From Dastarcus helophoroides (Eukaryota > Arthropoda > Insecta > Coleoptera > Bothrideridae): a stretch of DNA of 64,000 bases. The position numbers and the translations under genes were made by a program. Shown in pieces: positions 24,701-35,173 of the stretch. The notes beneath the pieces were generated by a model that worked only from the letters and a program-made list of their open reading frames with translations, searched no databases and was not told where the DNA came from. The stretch lies in NCBI GenBank assembly GCA_028583605.1, contig CM053336.1:22987004-23051003 (forward strand). The letters run 5' to 3'. The first letter of the stretch is position 1; each line of letters starts with the position of its first letter.

Positions 24701-27700
24701 CATCTTTAATCCGCGGCGGTCCCCAATTTTGAGAATTCAGACAAATCTTGAAAAGGTGGGGAAAAAACGTTAGGCAGCTACACCTTCCCTTTTTAATTTT
24801 GCTAAGAGATGAAGGTAAATTTTTATTGGAAACACAGTGTTATTCGTTTGGTGTAGTTTTTTGTTTTTCATCTAATAATAAGAAACTGCCTTTGCATAGA
24901 TGTAAAAGTGTAATATCCGAAAAACTATACATGGTGAGTTATGAGTAGGGTAAAGCCCTGTAGCTCCTATAGATTCTTCGCTAGCAAAAATATTTCTGGT
25001 ACGAAGGTGCATAGAACACCTATATATTTTCACATATTTAAATTTTTTACAAAATAATATCAGTTAACAGTTTTTGAGATAGAAGAATCATGAAAAATAA
25101 ACCTAAATTGCAAGCTCGCTTAAAATTCGGGATACACCCAAATGATTTTATTTTTAGTGCTGATTATTTTAGAATATCCTTTACTTAAAAGATGATTTAA
25201 TTTTATTTAAATAAGATTTGCAGTTGTACATGGGTGATTAGCAAACGCAAAATGACATTTTTCTCAAAATGTTCAAATGGCACATCCTATATGTTATTTC
25301 TTATTTCTGTTAATTCGTTACCAGTCATTGCCCTTTTGAGCAAATCAGGATCATTACTGACGTCATTCAAGAGCTCCTAAGCGATGCTCATGCGACGGTT
25401 CATCTGATCAAAATTCAGAAGTTTCGGAACAAACTTCGCTGGTACACCAAAACATGCCCAAAACATCCTAAAAATTGCATGACACAAGCCGACTGATATG
25501 CCAACATCCTCATCAACTTCTGTTAACAATTTTCTTTACAGCTTCGACGATATCCTCTGTTGTTGATGTGCTGGTGCGTCCAGAGTGAGGTTGGTCGTCG
25601 GCTTCTTCTTGGCCATCTTATAAGAGTTTGTGCCATTTGCAAACATTTTTTTTTACTTAGAGCAGACTCACTTTATGTCACTGTCAACATTTCAAGAGTT
25701 TTAGACCACTTGATTCCATTTTTCACACAAAATTTGATGCGAATTCTTTGCTACATTTTTGATAAAAATAGAAAATCGCCGAGCACAACAAAATACGTCT
25801 AACCTTTTCATCTGTCAAAAACAAACTAAGTATGTTATGTACCTGAAACTGTGAACATATGTTCGAGACATATGTACCAACACAACAACAACAAAAAAAT
25901 CTATAATGAAATATAGGTTGTCCACGAAACTTGAGAAGTCACCTTACTTTTTAAAAATATCTTGTATTTTAGTAAAATGCACTAATTTAATTTATTGTAC
26001 TAATTTAAATCACATAAATTGCAGATTTTCAAAAAAATTAACTCTTAAATAGAAAACATATTGGTTAAGATGCTGCTTATCATCTATATCTAAATTCAAT
26101 GCATCTGTGCTCTATGTTCTTTGCACAGTTCACATTATTTAAGCAAATAAGGGTAAAACTAGTGCATGGTTCAACATTCGATCATTCTAGTCAATTTTAC
26201 GCTTGTTTTGTTGAGGAAAATTAACAAAACAAACTCATTTTCCACAACGACAAAAAAAATATTAATAAATATATTTCATGCGGCATATTTTCAAAAAGAA
26301 AAAGGTAAGGTGAACCTTCACTGGCCTAATTAAGCTAAAGTACTCTATCTATCTAAAAACAGTTGTGTATTTTACCTTAATATGGTAAGATCGCAGTTGG
26401 GACGAGATATGTCGAATTTCTGATTTTGTAAACTGTTTTCGAAATTATGCGGTAAAAAGTTTATTTATTAGTGTTTTTCATTAGCGTTAAGAAATAAATT
26501 TCCAACAACTTCAATCAGAGATGCATTTTAAAGATTTAAATGTCGACAATTTTTATTTTTCAAATTTAAAGCTAAATAACTCTAAAACTATAAGAGCCAG
26601 ACCCACAAATTTTGACAATAAATCAACTTCTAGTTGTTGCCAAACAAAACTAAAAAATAATATACAGGGAGTGCTATTTGAATTTGTTGACAAAAATGTA
26701 AATTTGCTTTTCCTAATCACCCTGTATAATATCAAATATTATTAAGCAAAATTACAATAATTTTTAAGAAAAAAATATAGTGTAATTATTTGCATAAAAA
26801 ATAAATTGATTTGATTGTTTCTGGTTTTTCAAACGAGCTTCAAAATTAGACCAAAATTTCATGTTTTTCTAAATATCTCAAAAACTATTAATCTTAGACC
26901 CCTATTTTTTAATATTGTATTAATCAGCATTCAAATATGTAATAATATACAAGGTGTTCTATTTAAAAAAAGGCAATTTTAGTGTACCACCGCGTATATG
27001 TTTACCCTGTATAGTAAACAATAATTTTAAAATGTGCGCCTCGTGGCCTTTGTACAAAAAAGAGTTTTGTTACCAAAATAATTGTGGGAGCTACAGGGCT
27101 TTACCGCACTAATGACTCACCTATATACATAGCTAAGGTTTTCGCAAAAGTGTTTAGATAAACATTGCTATTAAAAAGAAAAATTTGCATTTATGATAAA
27201 TGCTAAAGTTAATGCAGAAACTATTCAAAATGATGAGCCGCAGGCTGGATGCATAAACGTAAGCATGTGCAACCGACGAAACGGCACTGAGGATTTCTTC
27301 ATTTCTTCCCCTTATTTCATTGCAGGCGATTTGATTTCTGGCCATCAAATAATTTCTTATGTCAATTAAAGTTCTGTACACTTATGCTCCAAGGGTTACG
27401 CATATGTAAAATCCAATACGATCAAATCAGGACTCCTTGCTGCTAATCCATTTCTGAGGACAATTCAACCATCTCGTGATGTTTCTCCCGTTGTATGCTG
27501 GACAGCCTCTGACTGTAGGTGGACAAATTTCTTTAAGTTATCTTTTTCCCCTTTGAAGAAAACCATAAAATTGGTGCTTTGTATTATTTCTCAGATATCA
27601 TACTTTTTCAACCTTGCAAAACTAATATTGTTGGATGAAAAATAAAAAGCTATACCGAACTAGAAAAGTCTTTGTTTCCAGTAAAAAAAATCTAAACAAA

Positions 27701-28351
27701 AAGGACATTTATGCAGATGCCTAGCATTTCTTACCATTGAACCTAATTATATCTCTTTAAAATTTTGTCTAGATTCGCAAACTTAAGTACCATTTAAAAA
27801 CTACTGAACTAAATGCAACTTTTCTAAAATCCGTAAGGTCGCACTTCCAAAATGCATTGCGTGAGATTCTGCAGAGTATTTTTAAAAATTAAATTATTTA
27901 ATTTGTTTTGTTTCTTATAATCCTTTTAGGAATTCATAATAGTACCAAATATTTGATATGACATCAATCAAATAGAGAAAGATTTTGGTCTTCTAACAAA
28001 AAGTGGAAGTTTAATTAAAATAATAAATATAGAGATAATTCGGTTAAAATTTGAGATCTGAAATTGGGGTTGGTGAAGCTAAACTACGTTTTTGGTGGGG
28101 TGACTGTCCCTTAATTATTGTCATTTTTCCCTGGGGAATCCTGTATATCATAACAAGAGTTTGTGTAGGGAGATAAGAAGAGGGAAGAGAGAGCTACTTA
28201 AAGAACCTTGCTTTTTAAACAAGAGCAGAGAATGATTTATCTTAAAACAATATTTTTGCAGTTGCTGAAGCCTGTTAGTACAATAGTCGCTTTCATTCTT
28301 CGAATTAAAGATCCAATAAGCAGAACAATGGAAACGGATTTATCTTCGTAG
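15396..28351 (+). CDS. Odorant receptor, OR gene 2, complete six-exon gene
   Basis: Insect odorant receptor subunit (ligand-selective partner of Orco). Exons 15396-15704, 19150-19637, 21363-21462, 21640-21735, 24154-24306 and 28262-28351 sum to 1236 nt, 411 residues plus stop, the usual OR size. All introns are GT-AG and every junction keeps frame. Exon 1 carries the N-terminus, TM1 (about residues 57-85) and the start of TM2. Exon 2 carries the end of TM2, TM3 and TM4 with the loops between them (WWYSRHTFNEYLENINQILW). Exon 3 is TM5, exon 4 TM6, exon 5 the conserved HMPYYRWNSSNQKLLLMFLI stretch, and exon 6 LKPVSTIVAFIL. The ATG at 15396 is the first in frame. A later start is possible, since 15396 gives a long N-terminus of about 55 residues before TM1. 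The long introns are full of transposons. Ligand unknown. Confidence 0.88.
16566..18634 (-). mobile_element. Old mariner-family element, broken by a nested insertion
   Basis: TA-flanked inverted termini: cgaagtgcaacaatttataa at the left, and the complement of cgaggtgcgacaatttataa at the right. Read right to left, the minus strand gives a mariner N-terminus near 18441 (PSEKIEQRVN), a further block (VFEWHKKFNEGRED), a central part at 17070-16885, and the C-terminal part at 16895-16632 with LYDFFLFLKVKRV, a decayed form of the third catalytic-aspartate motif. Many stops. Lies in intron 1 of OR gene 2. Confidence 0.75.
17240..18165 (+). mobile_element. Penelope-like element fragment nested in the mariner relic
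   Basis: On the plus strand GIYKINCNNCNSSYVG, one stop, then TKRSIKTRFKE and SVAQHISTGH form a GIY-YIG endonuclease-like C-terminal domain, characteristic of Penelope-like retroelements. A further C-terminal segment, ELDAYETICINHRPETFDED, follows to about 18028. Upstream RT-thumb-like sequence is decayed. The element splits the mariner coding region, so it inserted later. Confidence 0.7.
18741..18870. repeat. Penelope-type terminal repeat fragment
   Basis: aactgttggtaggtcgacta and the following tatctatgatccactac match 31020-31070 and 31990-32040 (aactgttggtagtttagcta...). This is a third copy of that repeat. Confidence 0.5.
19150..19637 (+). CDS. OR gene 2 exon 2
   Basis: 488 nt after acceptor attgcag, starting LISTMVIWW and ending in the split codon ag|g before gtatgt. 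It carries the end of TM2, TM3 and TM4, and ends in the amphipathic TECIKKHIRLK segment. Confidence 0.88.
20100..21135. repeat. Direct duplication interrupted by a LINE
   Basis: Unit 1 (about 20130-20320) and unit 2 (about 20400-20510 continuing at 21030-21135) share aggcgacatctt / aggcgatatctc, tggcattaattaa / tggtatcaattaa, and ccaccctgaagaaa. The second unit is split by the LINE at 20510-21030. All of it lies in intron 2 of OR gene 2. Confidence 0.65.
20510..21030 (+). mobile_element. LINE 3' end, 5'-truncated
   Basis: Frames encode KWFGHVLRMDEQRWPHRILK then GKRSQGRPRRS and DRSRWRLGLMAMQL. This is the C-terminal signature of a non-LTR element (FGHVxRM...RWPxRIL...GRPRxxW). It ends in aaaacccta plus an A run. 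It has several frameshifts. A probable target duplication (attaatt) can be read from the flanking split repeat. Confidence 0.75.
21363..21462 (+). CDS. OR gene 2 exon 3 (TM5)
   Basis: 100 nt. Its first base completes the split Arg codon. Encodes TVTKVTIKMFIPILLQL onward. Donor gtaagc. Confidence 0.88.
21640..21735 (+). CDS. OR gene 2 exon 4 (TM6)
   Basis: 96 nt in phase 0, EGVNRIGLLF to GQQVTDQ. Acceptor tttcag, donor gtaact. Confidence 0.88.
21880..22600. repeat. Degenerate AT-rich tract in intron 4 of OR gene 2
   Basis: Variants of cgaaattttgac repeat irregularly. The 64- and 77-codon open frames here are F, K and I rich and not credible as genes. Confidence 0.4.
23050..23860 (-). mobile_element. 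Penelope-like element fragment in intron 4 of OR gene 2
   Basis: Minus strand from about 23835: NQKYVGQTRL (part of the GIY-YIG fold), then HAFELDHGIDNNIKMLRVVK and LNACESLAIQKAGENL near 23710-23570, the standard end of a Penelope-like ORF. The lower-coordinate part (23220-23420) has gatgatagg...gaaacgcgtt on one strand and aacgcgttttgatatccaag...tcatcctcaga in inverted arrangement, like terminal repeats of this class. Confidence 0.7.
24154..24306 (+). CDS. OR gene 2 exon 5
   Basis: 153 nt in phase 0, CEYLYSTLSHMPYYRWNSSN to SLVVT. Acceptor tttcag, donor gtacgt. Confidence 0.9.
24933..27121. mobile_element. Terminal-inverted-repeat element, ~2.2 kb, with a mariner nested inside
   Basis: Left end ggtgagttatgagtagggta and aagccctgtagctcc; the right end is its reverse complement with few changes (ggtgagtcattagtgcggta). 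The flanks read ctatacat and tatatacat, a possible target duplication. No transposase was recognised outside the nested mariner. It fills much of intron 5 of OR gene 2. The superfamily is not identifiable by eye. Confidence 0.7.
25330..25870 (-). pseudogene. Mariner-family transposase relic (N-terminal half)
   Basis: Minus strand fragments CAKNSHQILCEKW, KKKPTTNLTLDAPAHQQQRI, VDEDVGISVGLCHAIFRMF and LLNDVSNDPDLLKRAMTGNE follow the order of a mariner N-terminal and early catalytic region. The last motif is the decayed VTGDE catalytic block. Stops interrupt it. Nested in the element at 24933-27121. Confidence 0.65.
28262..28351 (+). CDS. OR gene 2 exon 6 and stop
   Basis: 90 nt after acceptor tttgcag, LLKPVSTIVAFILRIKDPIS, ending at tag 28349-28351. 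Intron 5 before it is nearly 4 kb because of a nested transposon. Confidence 0.85.
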   Translation: MLKPVSTIVAFILRIKDPISRTMETDLSS

Positions 28352-28604
28352 AAAAATAAGCAATTAATATGACAGTAAGATGATAATTTATCATAAGTTT
28401 TACTACAACATAAACTCTACATAAACTTATATCTATGTTATTACTGATTACTAAAATCAGTAAAGGACCAAATTGTTTCGGACAACATGAAATCAAATGT
28501 TGTCTAAGCAATTGGGATTTTCATGGTCAGCAATGAAATAAATCAAGTTAATTAATCTATCCTCTTGTTCTCTTGTGCTTTATAATAAACACTAAGCTTT
28601 CAAA

Positions 28605-28691
28605 TTATAACCAAGTTGCATCATAAGTTTCATTGGTTTCGTTGCTGCTAAAATTAATGTTTAAAGCGACAAGCATACCAGTGGAACAAGA
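28605..28691 (-). other. Conserved coding-like block, possible terminal exon (copy 1)
   Basis: After a tttttacag acceptor-like site the minus strand reads 28 codons then taa: CSTGMLVALNINFSSNETNE is the core. A homologous block on the minus strand lies 3' of the OR gene 3 last exon (46013-45942), with a conserved acceptor, mostly silent or conservative changes and one extra codon, while flanks diverge. I do not recognise the protein. It may be a last exon of an antisense neighbour gene, or a duplicated flank of the OR genes. Confidence 0.35.
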
Positions 28692-28699
28692 CTGTAAAA

Positions 28700-30740
28700 A
28701 TAACGTAGTTGCAAATAAAATGTTTTAGCATATGAATTCTTTATTTTAAAATCCCTTTATTATCAAAGATAAAGAAGTTGAATAATCATTTATTAGTTTC
28801 AATAAGAAGATTTAAATTTGGCGTAGTTTTTTCCTAAATGTGTTTAATAAATCTCTTAAATATCTATATCAGATCTATTGTTTTATAATATTAGCCCTAT
28901 TTTGGGATACGTTATAGTAGTAATAACGTCCTAGGGCGTTTCTGTGTAACACCGGCGTTTATAAACAATTTTGATAGTTATCCTCTTTTAAATCAAATCA
29001 TTTTGACATAATAGATGTCACAAAATAATTAGTTGTAAGTCTCAAAAATAATTTCACTTAAATACCAGATTTGCAGGATATCAAACGTTGAAGGCACCAC
29101 GGGTGTTACAGTTTAATAACGCCTTCAGTCGACGTACATTGCTCGAGCCTCGGGACTTACATTGTCGACCTCGATGTGTTATTATTTTTATAATAGCCTT
29201 GGTACCTTAGTAACTTAAACGTAACTTTATTGCATTTATATTTAATTTTAATTTCTAAATGCTAATTTACTTTTAACTTCTGGATCCATCTCTTTTAAGA
29301 TGCGCTTAGCATTAATACTAGGGCTAATAAATTTTAGAATTGTTTTACAAAAATTTAGTGTTGAGAAATGTTCAACGCTAATTCTGTTTATTTTCTAAAA
29401 TCATTTAAATTAAAAAATTAAATATAACAGATTTTCAAAAATAATGTTGACCCACACATTACCAGTTGCCTTAGGTGATACATTTCAGGTAGCTGATCTC
29501 AGGGACGAGGCATCTTCGTAGATTTGTTTATTTCTAACAATGTTCCACAGATGACATCATATAAAAAATAAAACATTTTACAAAAATAATTTCTACGAAC
29601 TTGACCCTCGTCGGGAGGTAGTTCTTCTTTCCGTTCGTTGATCTGCTTTTATAAATTAGGTTGGTGTCAAGGGTCATACATATTATATGAAATATAGTTT
29701 TTAAAAATAAGTAAACGCTATTGCACCTTAAAGTATTATCTACTAAGGGCTTTGGACTACAAAGTAAAATTAACTAGCAGTTTTATTTAAAAATAATATT
29801 TTTTAGTATATTTTTTAATAATTATATGTGAATTATATGATTTTGGATCCGTTTCGAAGTATTACAAAAAATTTAGAACACTTAGAAACAGTAAAATAAT
29901 TTACTCTAAACAAAATTACAGAGAAAGCTTTAGTTAGCGCACTCTATGGAAGTAAATCTCATCACATTGAAAAATAGACATTGTGCATTCGGGCGAAGCC
30001 GGGGCTGGTCCAAAAACGCAGATAAACTAAAAAAGCAAGCAAGAGTAAACATAAACGAGAAAGCATTCCTTACGATTAAACTTTAAAGTACAGACACTCT
30101 TTCGGGCAAGTGAATGCTGTCTGCTCACGTTCATTGATAATCGAGATCATCGTGTTCTTGCTTGTTCGGTAGTGACACATATTTAAGAATAGTTAAACAT
30201 TTGTGATTTTTTTCTGGGTCGCCATAACTAACCTGTTTCCGCAAACATGCAGATCACCGCTCAATTGGAATAAAATTGATTTTTAGTAACATATCTGAAT
30301 TTTAAATAAGAGCAACAATAAACATCAAAAGAACAGGATTAAATGTTTGTTCTTGCTTGCTTAAACTCGCTTTTTTGTTGTATGCCTACCTTAAGATAAA
30401 CTACATAAATGTAAAGAAGCATTTAGATAAACTTCAAGGGGGCTGCTGTTTCGTTTGCAATTTAGGAATTATTGTCGACCTTAATTTAATCGTTTACAGC
30501 CTCATGCCTTTTAAATAGATGTGGAGGGTATGTATTTTAGAGTTCGTGGGAGCTGCGATCGTCGGATTTGCGGACAAGTGGATTTTTGATAATATGCAGT
30601 GGGACTTGCAGTCACTTTTATTTTGGCCGTGGGACTTTCGGTGAAGCCATTATACATGCAGTTATAATGATAAACATTTATATACAGTGTGTCCCACCGG
30701 GAATCGCCGCGATCTATATCTGACAAAGTATTTATCTAAA
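28700..30740. other. No gene seen
   Basis: Unassigned sequence downstream of OR gene 2. Around 28930-29170 there are CG-containing blocks (taacaccggcg; cctcgggacttacattgtcgacctcg) that partly mirror each other and may be a small MITE. Near 30665-30710 cagtgtgtcccaccgggaat looks like a TE terminus. No ORF of interest. Confidence 0.4.
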
Positions 30741-30741
30741 A

Positions 30742-32140
30742 AATTTGTTGGCGATGGCCACAGTTTCTGTATGGACCAATAGGTAACGGTAGTACTGAAG
30801 TCACACGCTTGTCGTCTGTGAATTCTTTAGTACTTAGTTGTCTGGACATTTGTTAGCATTCGAGTTGGATATACCAAACTGACGAGATCTAATAAGATCG
30901 AAACCGGTATTTGGTTTCCAAACTTCGAATCTAATAAATCTTCAAACCTATTGGTATGTGCATTAGAATCCTTGTATTCTGAGAACTTTTTCCTAGAGAG
31001 CAACCGTTTCGCTAGATGGCAGTGTTACAACTGTTGGTAGTTTAGCTACCTATGATTCCACTATACACACCTGGAGGGATGCATGAATTTGTAGTCTAGG
31101 TTGCAGTCTACTTGAATTTTAATTGTTGATAAAACAACTGAAAATTTTCATAATAAACTCGAAATTGAAAGAAACAATTAAGGAAATTAAATCTTCCAAA
31201 AATTTATATACATTAATTATGTACACTGTTTCTTTCTGGTTTTTTATTTTTAAATAGAAACTATGAATAAGTGTTGTTCGGGATCACTATCAGGTCTTGA
31301 TAGCTCCGGTAAAATGAAACGCGTTTTATGTAAACTTAACGACGTTTATTAAGTGAACTGACATCGCCGAGATCTGGAATGCAATTCTTTTGTACAAAAC
31401 CTACAGACTACTACAAAACACCAAGTTTTACCCCACATGTGTTCTATTGTTCTAATAGGGTCGCTGGTCAGTCCACATGCTTCCGGTGGTTAAGTGGCGA
31501 TCTGGGTATTTCTTACATTAAATATCTTAGATAGCTAACAAGTGTTTCATTTTAAAAGCAAAAAAATAGAACGCCACTTTAAATTTGATTGATTAAAAGG
31601 GCTGTAAATCTGAGGATCGCTCTAAGCGAGAAAAACACAAGGTGCGTTACTGGTTGCTAATTGTTCGGGTACGACAACCTCCTAAAATTTCAAGGTATAC
31701 CTCAATTACCAAAAATTAGTGTAATCTCCAGGGGATGATTCAAAAATTAATTGGTACATCTTGTGGCAAAGAAAAGAGATTCTCTTCTCATTGCTACATT
31801 AGGTACGATAGACATAAATTATGTTAAATTTACAGACCAATAGATTTGAACATTTACTAGATTCGAAGTTTGATCCATAGAGAAACTGTGGCCATTCTAA
31901 TCTAATAAATGTTCAAACCTATTGGTCTAGGCATTAGAACCCTTGTCTTCTGCGGACTTTCCTAGAAAGCAACCGCTTTGCTAGGTGGCAGTGTCTCAAC
32001 TACTGGTAGTTAAGCTACCTATAATTCACTATACACGCCTAGAAGGCTGCATGAATTTGCAGTCTAGGTTGCATTCTACTTGCATACGACATTGTTGGCG
32101 ATGGCCATAGTAGACATTTGAGTCCATAAATGATGCAAGT
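30742..32140 (+). repeat. Tandem Penelope-type terminal repeats
   Basis: Two copies of a unit: about 30745-31130, and 31900-32095, which runs directly into the start of another unit (ttgttggcgatggccatagt at 32092). Shared strings include tgttggcgatggccacag, caaacctattggt, gcattagaa, gctacctat and gtctaggttgca. The first copy carries a hammerhead-ribozyme motif. About 31830-31890 contains an inverted piece of the unit start. No RT was seen in the ~0.7 kb between. Confidence 0.6.
30873..30915 (+). ncRNA. Hammerhead ribozyme motif of Penelope type
   Basis: In order: accaaa (stem I), ctgacga (core CUGANGA), gatct-aata-agatc (perfect 5-bp stem II), gaaa (core), ccggt then a (minimal stem III from the palindrome accggt; the cleavage-site base is A30909), tttggt (stem I partner of accaaa). 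All invariant core bases are present. Hammerheads with such a minimal palindromic stem III are known from Penelope-like elements and are thought to cleave as dimers. It is predicted to self-cleave after position 30909. Confidence 0.7.
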
Positions 32141-32149
32141 GTTTTTCAC

Positions 32150-33420
32150 CTTTTTTTTATTCGAATCAAAATTCGAAAGATTTTCTTGAAATTTAAACTT
32201 ATAACTAGAAATTTGAAATATTTTCGGGATTTCGAAAAAATGTTAACATTTTTGGTTAAAGAAGAATTTTCGAAATTTCACCTTTTTATCGATTTATTTT
32301 TTTATTTTAAGCTCAAAAATTTTGACTTCAATGTCTCTTCCCAGAATTTTGACTGTAAACTTAAGATTATCGGGCCTATGATTAATAAAACGTTGAAATA
32401 TTCAGAAATGATTGAAATATATGCAGAAAGAGTCGAAATCTTGAACTTAGAGTTCACTGTAGAAATAATTTCTGTAAAAAAAGCCATTAAAAATTAACTT
32501 TCATCATTAAGTGTGGAATAATCAATTTTCATTAACATTTTTAAATTTCGACTTGGACTTTGAAATTTTAGGTGTAATCTTAAAATCTTTAGAAAAAATG
32601 CCGGCAGTTATAAAAGAAAGGTAAGTTTCCAGAAAAAAACCTACATATAAAATTAATCTTCTTAAAACAGAAATTTCGGGCTGAAAGAAACGTGAAATTT
32701 CAAAATTAAAATTTTTAACCTTTTTTCTTTCTTTCTTTCTTGTGATGACAGTATCCCGTATTGAGAATTAAAAATTAATTGTCAAAAGAAAGAAAAATAA
32801 AAATTTATGCTACCAAATCAAGGAAAAAGCCAATTTTAAAAGCAGAATTTTTAATCTTGGACCATCCAATTCAATTCCTAAATTTCGACATAAGTCTTAA
32901 AAATTCTGATGACCAAAAACCTCCAATTTTAAAATAAAGATGAAATTTGAAAAACAAAAATTCCACTTTAAAAATCTAATAAAGTTTGAAGTCGCGAGTT
33001 TGAAGTCAAAATGTTAGGGTCCCTAAATAATAAATTTTAAGAAAAAAAGAAGAAAAATTTTGGAAAAAATCAATTTTTGGAAGCATACAGAATATTTTTG
33101 AAATATAATTTTTTATGTTTGTATTGTTTGGTTTTCCGTTTTAATTTAAAAGAAAAACATCCACTTACATATCGACATTTTAAAGAAAAAGTCTAGAATC
33201 GAAATTTTAACAAAAAACCATCGATATTTCAGAAATATTTGTTTTTTTTAATCAAAATTCAGTTTGCTTCACAATTTTAAACCAGACATTCAAGGTTGTT
33301 TTTTTCAAATTCCTACTTTTTGTACGTATATAAATTTTTCCCAGATCTTCCAGTAAGAATTTTAAACTCGAATTTTTTCTTGTAATTTCCAGTTCTTACC
33401 AAAAATTCACTTTTTTTGTC
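32150..33420. repeat. Degenerate AT-rich tract with a short (CTTT)n
   Basis: Same cgaaatttt texture as other tracts, plus a cttt microsatellite at about 32724-32741. The 103-codon frame at 32186-32497 is composed of this repeat (NLKYFRDFEKML, NFDFNVSSQNFDCKL) and is probably not a gene. Confidence 0.45.
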
Positions 33421-33429
33421 AAAATGTTG

Positions 33430-34063
33430 TAATTTTAATTCAATTTGAAAGCGGCGCTATTTTCAAGTTTGCACAAGGGTGGCTGTGAAACTGTGAAGCA
33501 CGAGGCGGGCTTGATCCTCTGATTCACAATTTGACAAAAACGAGTTAAAGTTCTCTTCTCCTATTTTATATTTTTGGATTTAAATAGTAAATTAGAAACA
33601 CAAATTTCCTAATTTTTCATTTCCTAGGCGATTTCGTGGTTTGAAGTCAATTAATTCAAAGTTCGAAAAAATTCTTTTGAGGCCAGATGCTGTAACAGTA
33701 AAATGAATGAATATGTTGATGTTTATAAAAACAAAAACGGCATGTTTTAGAATGCAATATAATGTCGTTTTTGTGTATGATTTGAAGCACTTGTGTTTTG
33801 CAAACTTTGCTTTAAGTCCCACTGTTCCGAAGTTACACGAGGATTACTTATATTACCAACAACAAAGGAATTTTGGAATCCGTACTGTTAAAAATGTATT
33901 TACAATCACCACTCTCTCTTGTGTTGTATTTTGTTAATCTAAAAAGACTTCACTTTCAGTTTACCTGAACCCATTGGGTTGTTTAAACAGTCGGAATTCT
34001 CTGTATGTCATGTTGTTTACACGTGCAATTTTTGATATATGTCATGATATATATTGTCATATA
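33430..34063. other. No gene seen
   Basis: Overlapping 76-codon frames on both strands (33592-33822 and 33707-33937) lack recognisable features. The segment ends in atatgtcatgatatatattg, which partly mirrors the sequence right of the next element. Confidence 0.4.
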
Positions 34064-35173
34064 CACGGTGATTAAGTCATAATGGCATTGATTTTAAGGA
34101 AAGATAGAGAAAAATGGGTACAACACGAGTACGCAATTAAAAAAAAAATCGGGTATAATTACGCTGAAAAATAATATTTTAAAATCATAAATTAAACCCC
34201 TTTTTGAGCTGTCACTGACTCCAAAGCTCCAAGGCCCAGATAAATAGAAATAAGAAGAATTTATGGCTGCGAAGTTGGGATTCGGGCGAAATATGACAAT
34301 ACGAAAAACATTAAGTGATTCTGGCGGCACCGATGGTTGCGGAAAAGTCGTTAGGTGATTTGCGTTTTTATATGAAAGTCGGGTAACAACAAATCGCATA
34401 AGAAAGTTACGCCAAAATAAAACAAGGCGAAATCGCGAGATGGATGGAAACGTTGATATCAACGCTACAAGTAATGAATTAAATTCGCTGTTGTGGGTGC
34501 AAGTGTTAAAAGTGGTTGACACTCGAAATTTATTTCCCGACATTCCACGTTTTATTTTTTGTGATCCTCGGTGATACGAAGGAAGTTTTTAAAAAAATGC
34601 GTAGTTTACCCTTCTTTCATACGCCCGACGGGTCTTAAAGAGTTCGGAAAAGAGGCACTTGAGTATTAATGTAAGTACACTGCGCCTATTCTAACTGCTA
34701 TCCAAGGTTAATATGCCTCTAAATTAAATAATCCAGTGGGTCGTATCGTTATTTATTTTGTAGAATCACTATTTTAGCTTGAGTCGTGTGTTCGTTTATT
34801 TTTTTAGATTTGCGTTTTACCGTTCATCAGACCAATTGATTAAGGAAATAAAAAAATGTAAACAGTTTTAAGTGTATGAAAATACAAATACTTATTCGTC
34901 AAAATAACTAATAGAGATTTGTTGTCCATTAATTATCGATGTTTCGTCCTCGCCAGTCCGGCTTATCATTGCAGCTGGTGAGTGGATGATAACGTGATCA
35001 GTGTCCGTTGCCGTAAAGCATTTAATGTGGTCAGTAGCGCCGGGCTTTTGGTGGTCAATGGATTGATTCGGGTCTATTTTAAAAAATCTAATAAACATTT
35101 TTTGATTTTCTGCGTTTACTAAGCCTTTCGAACACGTAGTTAAAATTAATGCCATTATGACTGAATCACTCTG
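34064..35173. mobile_element. TIR element, 1110 bp, TATA-flanked
   Basis: Left end CACGGTGATTAAGTCATAAT continues with ggcattgattttaa. The right end is the reverse complement of CAGAGTGATTCAGTCATAAT plus ggcattaattttaa. Both ends are flanked by tata, a likely target duplication. Contains the open frame described at 34892-35155. The superfamily was not recognised. Confidence 0.7.
34892..35155 (-). CDS. Unrecognised 87-codon frame inside a TIR element
   Basis: The ATG lies within the right terminal inverted repeat (MALILTTCSKGLVNAENQ). The rest is compositionally ordinary protein: QSIDHQKPGATDHIKCF, then TDTDHVIIHSPA, ending SISYFDE. No transposase motif, signal peptide or membrane segment is seen. 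The left TIR also starts an ATG frame (MALILRKDREKW), so the shared start is a consequence of the TIR. It may be a chance ORF or a small element-encoded protein. Confidence 0.25.
   Translation of the reverse strand: MALILTTCSKGLVNAENQKMFIRFFKIDPNQSIDHQKPGATDHIKCFTATDTDHVIIHSPAAMISRTGEDETSIINGQQISISYFDE

Noticed and set aside
32186..32497. 103-codon plus-strand frame
   Set aside because: Made of the degenerate AT-rich repeat, and the opposite strand is also open; not a credible gene.
34094..34543. 149-codon minus-strand frame
   Set aside because: Lies within a TIR element. Composition is F, S and N rich with no motif; likely the antisense of decayed element sequence.
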